A stretch of 46,936 bases of DNA, from NCBI GenBank assembly GCA_032718475.1, contig JAUCBJ010000804.1, positions 1-46,936 on the forward strand, read 5' to 3'. Made by a program: the position numbers and the translations under genes. The stretch comes from Nemertoderma westbladi (Eukaryota > Xenacoelomorpha > Nemertodermatida > Nemertodermatidae). The notes under the pieces are model-generated. The model was not told the DNA's origin and made no database searches. It saw only the letters and a list, made by a program, of their open reading frames with translations. How positions within the stretch are numbered: position 1 is the first letter of the stretch; the number at the start of each line of letters is the position of its first letter. Positions 10,804 to 20,110 of the stretch are shown one piece after another.

Positions 10804-12077
10804 TTAAGGCTTGGTGGATCGAGCCCTGCCGCGTCCTCGAAAACTGCGTACAGGTGACTTTGCTCGCGGTATGGGACTTGTGGGGCGAGTCACTAGTTTA
10901 CCTTGGACGTTGGGAGATGGTGCGACCATTTCCTCACATGCTCGTCTATTAGGCATCCCAAATCCTCGACCGACTCCTTGTGATCGACCGGTTGTGTCTA
11001 CCGTTGGTAAAACGTCTGGGAACGCGCGGGAAGTGGACGACGCAGACTCAAGAGAAACTTGCGCCCCCTTTTGATCAGCTGGTATGTGTCCTAATCCTCC
11101 TTGCGGTTCTCTGGGAAGTGACACCATATCCTGAGTAACTCGAATAGTCGGTTCATATCCCCTTCGTTCTTCAATATTTATAGTTTTCTTTAGTTGTTGG
11201 CTCCACTTTCTGAACCCTTATAATCCTATTCTGTCCGTCCTCCCGAGGGTGACGTGCAGACGGCGCAACCGGAGTAGCTGGTATGTTGGTCGCCTCTAGG
11301 ATCTCCTCTTCCTCGAATACGCTCGCTCGTATACGTTTGTGATAGAATGCGGCTCGGTACGCCCATGCGACGGTTAACCAAGCTCCCTTGTTCCGCTTTT
11401 CTGTTCAGAAACGATCAAATTCACCATATGTGATACGATTAAACATTTTGGGCAAAGTTTATACTTTCGAAAATTTTTGGTGTCATCTCCTTAGCTGAAG
11501 TCTGATCGTGTGACGTCCAATGGTAAGGTAGGCTCGCGAGTCTTCCGCCCCATTCTTCCATCTCACCCTCCTCGAAAGCCTTATAGACTCTGTATAGGCT
11601 AAGAGCTTCTTTCTTTTCGCGGGTTGACTGAGTCAGCTCTTCCAGCGTATGTTCAAATGCATCGGGTTCAACAATCTTAGGTGGACAAACGACAATTTCT
11701 CCCGCCTTTGGTCCACACATAGCAAATGAATGATATGGATTAGATAAAGGATACCCTCCTTCCTGGTAACGTAGTTGTTGATGGTTCGAACACCTCGCCA
11801 ATATCGGTTCGGGATTTTCCTTATTCAAACGCATCGGAATCGCATTTCGTTGTTCGCGCATACAAGCACCACATTTATAATAAAGTTTGTAAACTGAAAA
11901 GGCTTCCTTCGTTTCTCTATCGTCTCCTCGAGTTCGTCTGTAAAGATGCATTCCATCGAATTCATCGTGTACCGCAGGCATATGTTCATGTGCCTTCAGG
12001 TATTGCATGGTATGATACAAACGACTAATTTCGGTATCGGGGTCTTCACTGATATCTCCCGATATCCCCTTTGCCAT
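10804..12077 (-). pseudogene. unrecognised extra gene between BEL integrase and LTR
   Basis: I do not recognise this protein. It lies where some LTR elements carry env, but I see no signal peptide or membrane segment. The first part, from an ATG at 12077 to 11439, is acidic and contains YYKCGACMREQ followed about 30 residues later by ARCSNHQQLRY, a possible CxxC...CxxH metal site. Its C-terminus reads the dispersed palindrome (11527-11548) as GRLASLP. Coding then seems to continue in shifted frames: a piece rich in Ala, Arg and Glu (near 11260-11440, with a TGA at 11405-11407), and a 107-codon basic Pro/Ser piece at 10804-11127 ending SFRGRGRARSTKP. At least two frameshifts mean the extent is uncertain. 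It could instead be two small genes. Confidence 0.5.
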
Positions 12078-12740
12078 TATTGGAAGTATGGTTACATAAT
12101 CATTGCTACTAGAGGGAATACAACAGAGTTTATTGTTAGTTGTGAGGACATGTGAGAGTTTTCGTCTGCCCTTTGGGCTCGACAACGCTCTAACCTCCTA
12201 CCCATAGCCTAAGATCTAAGGTTTCTTTAATGACACACTGTTTCTTATCTAAAATTTTTAGCCGAAATAAAAACGAATTTGGGCTAAACTGGCTGTGAGT
12301 CTAAAATACTCACTTTTTGATCCCAAACTATTATCAGAAAATAAGCAATCGAGAGTTAGTAATAAATATAGGGAAGTCTATTATTTGACGTAACTTATTG
12401 AAACAAGACCGTGTAAATTTTATTAAAATTTAAGAAAGGCTCGCGAGTCTTCCGTTCTCTTGTTTCTCTAATTTTAATTTCCACCCGACTGTACCCTGAA
12501 ATCTATTCACTGGAGAAAATTTTTTAAAATTTTTCAAATCCAGATGGATTGTCTAAAATTTCGAAAATGTCTCAATATTGTGAGTTCCAAGTAGAATTCC
12601 ATTTCGTATACCTACAAATCCCGCTCCTATGTGACACATAAGGGTACTACCCTCAATGTTCACATATAAAGACAATGGAATTCTACCGCTGTCTTTACTA
12701 CAGTGTACAGGTACGTGGAAATCTATTTGTAAACTCCTTA
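12078..12740 (-). other. spacer between BEL integrase and the extra ORF
   Basis: This holds no supported gene. The frame of the next ORF is open back to about 12195, but without an ATG. One copy of the dispersed palindrome lies at 12434-12456 in non-coding sequence. A splice or internal start would be needed to express the downstream ORF; I cannot see which. Confidence 0.5.
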
Positions 12741-15700
12741 CTATTTACTAACATTAGTTGGAGACTTGTAATCTCCAGACTTGTTTCGCGTCTCTTCAAG
12801 AAGTACGAGACGTTGAGTCGGTCTGTCTACTGTACAACCGTGAATTGTCCGTACCGTCACGGTTCTTGTCACTCCATCCATAGATGGATGTGTGTCTAAA
12901 ATTACACCTGTTATCCAGAAGCGTCTTTTTAGATTCACTTCTGCTAACAGCACATGATCTCCCGCTCTTAAAGCGCGAGTTTTGTTGTACCAAGCAGTTC
13001 TGGCAGAAATAGAGGGCAAATAATGGTTTTGCCATATTTCCCAGAATTTGTTAGCCAGTAGTTGCGTGATTTTCCACGCTTTTCTACCGTAGCTATCGCT
13101 TTCTGTTGGAATCGAAATAGGCATTAATGTAGTCGGTGCCTGCATTAGCAGGTGTGCAGGTGTTAAAGCAAACTGGGATTGTTTGTCATCGGGTACTAAT
13201 ACTATTGGTCTAGTATTTAGTACTGCCTCTATTTCAACAAACAATGTTGTCAGTTGGTCGTCTGTCAAAATGTGGTTTACTGGAATTACTTTCGCCATGG
13301 CTGTTTTTATAGATCTAATCAATCTCTCCCAGACTCCGCCTCTCCATGGACTATCTGGAGGATTAAACTTCCAAACAATCTTGTAAGGATGTAGTTTGTT
13401 TGAGATTTGATCATGATCTAATTTCTTAAAGGCTCTAGCAATTTCATTTCGAGCACCAACAAAGTTTGTACCTTGGTCTGAGTACAAGCATTTTACTAGT
13501 CCGCGTCTAGCGATAAATCGCCGCAATGCTAGTATAAAGGCGTTGGTGGAAAGATCCATCACACGTTCTATATGAACTGCCCTACTGGACATGCATGTGA
13601 AAATCAGTCCCCAGCGTTTTACTAGTATACGTCCACGTTTCATATGTATGGGACCAAAGCAGTCAATTCCAGTCTGTGTGAAAGGTGGTCTGAATGCCTG
13701 TAGTCGTGCTTGTGGAAGTTCACTCATTTCTTGGGTACTTATTCTAGAATGTACCTTCTTACAAATAATACACATACGTGTCACTGAACTTAGCGCTTTA
13801 CTGGGTCTAATTAATACAAATCTTGTACGTAAGTAGGAAAGACAGTGGTGTCTTCCAGCGTGTTTCAGATGTAAATGTGCGTCCAGTATCATTGCACGTT
13901 GTAATTCGTGATGTTGCGGTATTATTATCGGGTATCTAAACTCAGTATTAAAGTCAATGTTTTGAAGTCGAGATTTATGACAAATTAAGCCATTATAAAT
14001 TATCGGACTCCAACTCAATATTGGTGACGACTTAATTGGTTGACCTTGACTTATGGATGTGAATTCGCGTGCGAAATATCGCAATTGGTAATGGCGAATT
14101 AATTTAATTTCACATCTGTCAATCTCAGTCAATGTAAGTCGACGTGTAAAGTCGCGTTTGCCTTTAACGTATTGTACAAAACGTACAATCCATGCTAATT
14201 TTCGGCACGCATTTGTCCAAGAATCTGTCAAATTTACAATACGGTCGACGTAAGTATTTATGACGTCATCAGATAAGTCAATGGAGAATTTGGAAGGTTT
14301 TGATTTACTAGATGGGCCCAGGAGTCCGCCGGTAAGTATTCCCTTGTTGACTGTTGATCCGTCCGGGTCTACAAGTAATTTGTCCTTCTTCGTCTTCTTA
14401 CCTTGATTGTCAGTACTTTGTGTGTCGATTCCTAATGGTGGTTTAAATTCTATGGGATCACTGGGTTTCGGTAAATTTATTTTACTGCCGATATTAATCC
14501 CAGGTCTCACCATAGGTTGTAAGTTTGGTATGTCTCTTGAGCGTAAAGTAACACCTGTATTTACATTTGCGTAGGTACTACCCACATCTGTCATACATGA
14601 GGTTTCACTGTACTTATGGTTACTCAAGGGTGTCAAGTTTGGTAGTTTGTCAATAGAAGGCCACTCCAATAGGGAAACTGCGGCTTTACTATGTGTTAGT
14701 ATGTTACTAATGTCTGGTTGAACATCTTGTGGAATGTCTGGTAAAATGTTTCGCGGAACATCCGGCGAAACATCTAGTGACATGTCTGGCAAAATGTCCA
14801 GTTGACCGTCTGGTAACGTGTCTGGTTTAGCGTCTGGTAACGTGTCTAGTTGACCGTCTGGCGATACGTCTGGTAACATGTCTGGTTGACCGTCTGGCGA
14901 TACGTCTGGTTGAGAAAGGCTCGCAAGTCTTCCTGCCTTAATTTTGTGAGTTATATTCTTCCATTTCGCCTTTGGTTTCTTCTTAAGTTTCGCCGTTGTC
15001 TTTTTCTTTGCTTTACCTTTCTTTGGTTTTTTAATTTCGGCGTCCTTAGGAATAGTATTAGACTTGTTATCGTATAGTGGCGGCCAATGTTGTGTTGCTC
15101 TTTGTAAGAATTGTGGTCCGTGATGCCAAAATTCCTTGTTTTCCGGTTTACAGAATTCCTCAGGCAACATTCCTCGCGACGCAATATCAGCTGGATTTTG
15201 TGGTCCGGGACAATGTCGCCAATCTTCCTTTATTGAACGGTCTAGAATTTCTGCGCGACGGTTGTCTACAAATGTCTTAAATTCAAGTGTGTCGTTGTTT
15301 ATATAAAATAAAACTAACGTCGCGTCAGTCCAATAAAATATCTGTAAACTTGACTGTAGTTCAGTCTGTATAAGGTTTACAATTGTCGTTGACAGAGTTG
15401 CGACTTGTAGCTCAGCGCGTGGTGTCGTCATATACTTAGTAGGCATGGTCTTAGCCTTAGAAGTAATGAGCGAAACATCAAACTCGTCTGAGTCTACTTG
15501 TCTGCGCAGGTATGCTGTCACTCCAAAGCCGTTGTCACTGGCGTCGGAAAAACAATGTAATTCTAAGTTGTCAGGAAATGTCGTCTGTAATGGAAAGTAC
15601 ACCCGGGGTATGGAATAATCCTCTAGCGAAGATAATTGCGCCTCCCAAGTCTTCCATAAGTCCACTTGTTCGGATGAGATCGGTTCGTCCCATGTCAGTC

Positions 15701-16634
15701 CATCCTTCCAAATACTGCGCATATATATTCTTGCCTGCAGTATTATTGGGCTGATGAAACCTAAGGGGTCGAACAGTCTACTTAGTTTCGACAATCAATT
15801 CCTCTTTGTCAGAGAATCCCCTTGAGCGTCCAGTCTTACTTTCACTCGAAAGTTGTCTGTGTTCGGGTCCCAAAATAGTCCCAACACCTTTGTCGTCGGT
15901 AGTGGTTCGAATTCCAAGTCAATGTCACCACCCCCACGTTCAGTCGTTTCGAATGAATTTACTAATTCGGCACTGTTTGAGGCAAACTTGGTGATATTAA
16001 AACCTCCGCCTGCTAAACAGTCCCGTAATTGATGTGCTACTGTTATAGCACGTTCTACTGTGTCACAACTTTGTAATCCATCGTCCACATAAAAATCTCG
16101 TTCTACGATCTGGATTACCTCTGGGTCATATTTATGTTTCTGATCCCTAGTGGTTTGCTTTAGGGCGTACATAGTGCAGTTTGGGCTGTCCCTGGCACCG
16201 AATACGCGAACTTGGATTTGGTAAGTCGCCGGTGGTTGACTTAAGTCTCCATCCGGGTACCAGAGGAACCTCAAACTGTCTCTGTCTCGCTCTAACGCTC
16301 GCACTTGGTGAAACATGGCTTCAACGTCGCAAGTAAATGCTACTTGGCTCTGACGGAAGCGCATAATCACCCCCATGAGATAATTATTCATGTTTGGTCC
16401 ATCCATCAACTCACTATTGAGAGACATTCCCTCAAACAGAGCCGCACAGTCATTAACCACACGTACTTTATCAGGTTTGTCGGGGTGTCTCACGTAGTGA
16501 TGTGGCAAGTAGTATGTCTGGTCTGTCACAATCTCTGGGTTTGTCATCCTGATAGCGTATCCTTTTGTCAAATACATCTCCAACTGTGTATTATACTGCA
16601 GATGGGCTTTCTCGTCCTTTAATAAACGTCCTTT
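12741..16634 (-). pseudogene. BEL/Pao Pol: RT, RNase H, integrase and C-terminal domain
   Basis: Two frames are separated by one TGA (15795-15797). The RT part (15795-16634) starts at GRLLKDEKAHLQ and shows KVRVVNDCAALFEGMSLNS, FTCDVEAMFHQV, VFGARDSPNCTMYAL and the catalytic FYVDDGL. The long part (12741-15794, 1017 codons) begins LSRLFDPLGFISP. It has RNase H (LHCFSDASDNGFG), a low-complexity insert at residues 270-480, then the integrase finger (HLHLKHAG and CIICKK). The catalytic D, D and E lie in GIDCFGPI, LYSDQGTNF and SPWRGGVWERLIRSIK. A DUF5641-like C-terminus follows (AWYNKTRALRAGDHVLLAE). Only the one stop and the split RT break it. Confidence 0.93.
14700..14935 (-). repeat. Asp-Pro repeat insert in BEL Pol between RNase H and integrase
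   Basis: About 70 codons consist of variants of LPDGQLD, LPDVSPDGQPD and similar, roughly ten short repeats. At DNA level they are imperfect copies of a TCTGGTAACGTGTCTGG-like unit on the plus strand. The insert starts right after a Lys-rich run (KKPKKGKAKKKTTAKLKKKP) and after the dispersed palindrome at 14913-14935, read GRLASLS. The frame stays open throughout. It is presumably a flexible linker; BEL Pol usually has no such repeat here. Confidence 0.85.
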
Positions 16635-16640
16635 AATAAT

Positions 16641-16713
16641 AATTTCCATTTGCTCAGTTTGTCAGTTATAAAAAACAGGCGACTACCGCTCGAACCGGGT
16701 TGACTCGTCGCCG
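16641..16713 (-). pseudogene. first codons of gypsy pol, cut by the BEL insertion
   Basis: In a frame different from gag, the minus strand reads SSGSRLFFITDKLSKWKLL and then meets BEL sequence. This is the stretch that normally precedes the DTGA of gypsy protease; the DTGA itself is 14.3 kb away at about 2343. The two pieces meet in the correct frame and spacing to within a codon, which shows both belong to one gene. Confidence 0.8.
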
Positions 16714-17544
16714 CTAGTTCCCGGTGTTGTCGTTTCCCGACCAGGAACATGGCGGGGTGCACTTCTGCGCTTGATCTCCAAAATGGTCATGATACCAACA
16801 AAGTCTGTCTTTAGTTGAGGAATCATATCCGCTCGTACTGGTTGCGTAGTCGGAACGTGATTTACTCCGGGCTCGTTTCGGTTGGTCGCGTCGACTGGAA
16901 CTTCTACCACGATCGTGTCCCTTTAGAAGAGAGGCTACCTGTCATTGAAGTTTAACAATCTCTCCTCGAAGATCCTCCACAGCACTATTTTTATCGGAAG
17001 AAACATGTGAAATGGTCGGAACTGAAACCTCCATCATCTTGTCGGACAACGAAGCGACCTCATCCAAACTGGCAGTGGAAGTCGCCAGGACGACTTGTAC
17101 GTTTGTAGGTAAACGTTGTAAGAATAGCGTGCGGAGTACAGAGTCATCCATAGTAGCCGAACCCAATAACTGTTGCATCCGTCGTAAAAGTTGAGATGGT
17201 TTCCTGTCCCCCGGTTCTTCCATAGTAAGGAGCTGCTGGATTCGGCGTTGCTCAGATGCCGATAAACGGGAAACCAAGTTTGTGCGGAGAGTGTCGTACG
17301 GGTTTGTTTGAGGCGGGTTGAGGATGAGGTCGCGGACTTCAGCCGCTGTGTTTGGCTCGAAGGAGGTGATAACATAGTTAAACTTTGTTTGTTGGGCCGT
17401 TATTCCGCGATTGGAAAATTGAGCATCTACTTGTGCGAACCAGAGTTGAGGATCGCTCGGCCAGAATGGCGGAAGTTTCAGACTAACAGCCAAAATAGTG
17501 GGTTGATTTTGAGATGGATTACCACTGGATGCGTTGTCGTCCAT
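16714..17544 (-). pseudogene. gypsy (CsRn1-like) gag
   Basis: Gag starts at the ATG (17542-17544) directly after the primer site: MDDNASSGNPSQNQP. The core has LKLPPFWPSDPQLWFAQVDAQ, typical of gypsy Gag of this group, then NPYDTLRTNLVSRLSASEQRR. An in-frame TGA lies at 16942-16944. Beyond it the same frame continues through a basic Arg/Ser-rich stretch to LCWYHDHFGDQ and KCTPPCSWSGN, a C-x2-H-x9-C-x3-C arrangement. CsRn1-clade elements are known for a CHCC knuckle in place of CCHC, which fits. The natural stop is at 16714-16716. Pol starts in another frame and is cut by the BEL block at about 16640. Confidence 0.88.
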
Positions 17545-17558
17545 CGTCTGGGTCACCA
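17545..17558 (-). promoter_or_regulatory. gypsy primer binding site, tRNA-Trp type
   Basis: The minus strand reads TGGTGACCCAGACG, one mismatch from the complement of the tRNA-Trp 3' end (TGGTGACCCCGACG, known from the family). It lies one base inside the LTR edge and abuts the gag ATG. Use of tRNA-Trp is established for CsRn1-like elements. Confidence 0.85.
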
Positions 17559-17559
17559 A

Positions 17560-17800
17560 TGTTGGATATAAGATACAAATAGTATAAATAACAAATATAT
17601 CATAAATCAGAATATATAATGTATATTTTGTTAGTGCAATCAAAATGAGATATAGGTACCGGTAGTACAACCATAGAAAGTATGATCTCAGGCTGTTATG
17701 TAGGCCTACTACTGTAGTACAAGAACTACAAAGTAAAGTTGCACTGTAAGTCAGTAAACCGTACTGTATGCAATTAATAGTTAGTAAGTTATACCCAGGC
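17560..17800 (-). repeat. gypsy 5' LTR, outer edge uncertain
   Basis: The LTR begins on the plus strand with TGTTGGATATAAG immediately next to the primer site, so its inner edge (TG on plus, CA on minus) is clear. The outer edge cannot be placed because the partner LTR is outside the window. The adjacent gag-like gene begins at 17821, so the LTR is at most about 260 bp long or is truncated. It is AT-rich. Confidence 0.6.
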
Positions 17801-17820
17801 TACGCGTATGTTGAAGGAAA

Positions 17821-19316
17821 ATGAAAGTTCTTAATAGAGTGGGTCCCTACAGTATGCACAGAGCAGAGCGTGTTGATGCCAGGATGTTACCCAAGAAAGT
17901 TAGAGAGGCAATTCTCAACCAGGATTACGTCAAGGTGGGATCGGGAGTCCAGAGTGATTTGGAGAGCGACTTCAACGCCATGACGGATTTGGAGGATTGA
18001 TTGCCGAGACCGTTTGTCGACACCAAGCTATTGTTGCTATGGGCACAGGATATTGGAATTTATAGAGAGTACCCAAACTCTGCTAAGACTGGTATGGGCT
18101 TTATAGCGCATTTGTTGTACAATTGGGACTTCAAGTTGAAGACGCAAAATAAATACGAGGAGGCGTATGGTGAATATAACACGCCGCCGGGAGCGGAGTT
18201 CAAATCCCACTTTAAGCGGCAAGCGTTAGTGTATTGGAACATCTGCGCGCCACCCCGTGCGTCGCTGCAATATTATTTGGTGCTGGAGTCGAGCACGGTA
18301 ACTTGTTTAGTCGCGGATATCGTTGCGCGAGTTCTGAAGCATCATCCATTGGTGTTCGGAGGAGATCAATACGTTCGCTCGAAGGGAGGAATTCAATCCG
18401 ACGTGATGAAGCGTTTCTTAACCCCGTTCTTCAACCAATTGCTAGAAAACACATCGATGGTTAGGAGAGGATTAGCGATATTCGAAGGAATATATGGACA
18501 GAACATCGGAGATTTGGAAGACCGACCGTCGATGGAGTATCCGACGCCAGATGCCTTGGAGAAGTGGTACGGGAATCAAACCTGCGGGTTTGGTACTCCT
18601 GTCCACTTGGAGGCGGACCCATTAGAGAGGGTTGGCCGAAGACGTTAGTGGAGGTGTTCGGAGTGAATCTCCCGGTGGAGTAGACATATCCGAAACGAAC
18701 GCGGGAGGAAATATTGGAGATAGAGGACAAAGGCGAGGATGTTTACTTTGTTCCGGATCGACAACCTCTGACCAGAGAGGACAACATCGTTTTAGACATT
18801 GGGAAGGAAGGGAGTGCGAAGCCAATTGGAGACCTCATATACGAGAGGGCCTGGTTTCCACAAGCACGTAGATGCAAGTTGTGCGGCAGCACAAGGCATA
18901 GTCAAAAGTCATGCGACACTGTAGTAGAGGCGGCGCATAAAGTTTGCCGTTGGTGCAACGAGACTGACCACTCATTCCATACGTGCACCGTCTTCATTTC
19001 TCAGTGCGGATATTGTGGAGTCAAGGGACATCGTAGTTCGAAATGTCAACTGCGTGATGATTCTTTCCAAAACCATAGCGCCAACCTCCTTCGGGAGATG
19101 TTAGACAAGTGGGAGGGTGTGGCTGACTACCACATCCAGGCGCAAATGCGGTGGTTGCCGTTTAAAGCAGGATACGGGTTCTGGGCGGTAGATCCATCAC
19201 ACGTCGCATACGAACCGTATTTACAATCCCTACCGCAATATCAGGAGCTAATTTTAACCACACAAGACCTTCCGCAGAATACAGGAGTTATCGTTGTCAG
19301 ATCATACTTTAGATAG
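17821..19316 (+). pseudogene. gag-like protein with three CCHC zinc knuckles, copy 1
   Basis: I do not recognise the family. From the ATG at 17821 the frame runs to 18648 with one TGA at 17998-18000. It is alpha-rich, with LPRPFVDTKLLLLWAQD and VARVLKHHPLVFGGDQY. A frameshift near 18650 leads to the 18714-19316 frame. This has three knuckles, CKLCGSTRHSQKSC, CRWCNETDHSFHTC and CGYCGVKGHRSSKC (18873-19046), and a C-terminal domain with GYGFWAVDPSHVAYEP. Domain order (helical region, then knuckles) is that of a retroelement Gag. A second member lies at 39124-40347 with the same order. No RT, protease or integrase is attached. It could be Gag of an unclassified element or a domesticated Gag. Confidence 0.7.
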
Positions 19317-20110
19317 TTGAACATGGACAACAAGTATACTTGGAATTTTGTTGCTATTTGCGACTGGATAACCAAAGTGTGTTTTCGGAAACGAGAAAGG
19401 TGGTGCGCGCGCGAGGAGATTGGAGGATGGCGGCTATACAATACCGCAACGAATTTCTGTTGACTCACGTACTGGTGGGGTCATTGACGCTGAACGGGTG
19501 GAGGAGCATAGGACCGCGGCGCCCACAGCGACAATCGCCGGAGCTCACAGCTCGCGGCAAGTACCAGAAGCAGGAGTCCTAGACAAGTAACAAGTCAAGG
19601 ACGAGCATTATCACTCGATTATTGATGCTCAACGTCTGCAGCGGAGGGCACAGGGTGCGTCTGAAAAGGCGCGCGTGCAACTGCAGAAAGAGGAGTTGGC
19701 GGAGGCGACCACGGGAACACAGCAAATGGGACGAGGCCGAGGGAGGAGTACCAGCCGGGAGACAGCCGGGGCCCAGGGAACACCGTCGCCAGTTCCGGGA
19801 AGTGACGCCTCACGGACGCCGTCAACTGAGTCCACAGGAGGAAGACTGGTGTATCTGGGGAGGGGGCGAAAAAGGGGAGCGAGCCCGAAGAACCCAGGAG
19901 CGAGCCGATAATATGATAGTATCACGGAGCGGCAGACTCTAGACATATACATCATTGTAGCTCTGATGTATATCGTAGGTTTTAATAAAATGATCGACTA
20001 GACTCATATACACTAGTCGTATTCATATTTTAGAGTTTTATATTATGAGAGAGGCGAAGGAGGTGACTGGGGAGACAAACCTGCGGGTTTGGCTTACTCC
20101 TTTTACCTGC
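19317..20110 (+). other. purine-rich region downstream of gag-like copy 1
   Basis: A 46-codon frame starts at an ATG 7 bases after the gag-like stop (19323), and longer basic frames follow (about 19340-19582 and 19622-19942, rich in Arg and Gly). None resembles a known protein, and GC content here is locally high, which lengthens chance ORFs. A polyadenylation-like AATAAAA lies at 19983. The 17-nt sequence CAAACCTGCGGGTTTGG, also present inside the gag-like frame at 18577-18593, recurs at 20076-20092. I treat this as 3' sequence of the gag-like unit without a supported gene. Confidence 0.4.

Larger units (their letters stand above)
2652..14935. repeat. dispersed palindromic motif, consensus AAGGCTCGCGAGTCTT
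   Basis: A motif of about 20 bp recurs at 2652-2673, 5148-5170, 5231-5252, 5315-5336, 5399-5420, 5483-5504, 7173-7194, 10331-10352, 10764-10787, 11527-11548, 12434-12456 and 14913-14935. The core CTCGCGAG or CTCGCAAG sits in a 16-bp palindrome with at most a few mismatches. All copies lie in the BEL element, none in its gypsy flanks. All but the 2652 copy read GGCTCRC on the plus strand. Copies occur in gag, pol, the extra ORF and untranslated DNA. Coding copies use at least two frames (GRLASLP and KTREPT), so the DNA, not the peptide, is what repeats. Confidence 0.85.
2347..16640 (-). mobile_element. BEL/Pao retrotransposon, circularly permuted, with one internal LTR
   Basis: Read on the minus strand, this block begins inside the BEL RT gene at 16634. 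It continues through RNase H and integrase to 12741, an extra ORF region to 10804, one LTR (8093-9996), a leader, gag, zinc knuckles and a DUF1758-type protease, and ends again at the start of RT (about 2352). The left end stops at the NYPLALRRLNSI stretch of the RT N-terminus. The right end resumes at GRLLKDEKAHLQ, which follows it directly in BEL RTs. Both outer flanks are the two halves of one gypsy gene. No obvious target duplication is visible at the junctions. A one-LTR circle opened in RT explains every part. Confidence 0.82.

Noticed and set aside
10804-12185. Envelope gene of the BEL element
   Set aside because: No signal peptide, fusion peptide or membrane segment is visible in any frame.
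19622-19942. Overlapping frames on both strands near 19.6-19.95 kb
   Set aside because: Locally high GC content leaves few stops in all frames; none shows a known domain, so I list the region only as 3' sequence of the gag-like unit.
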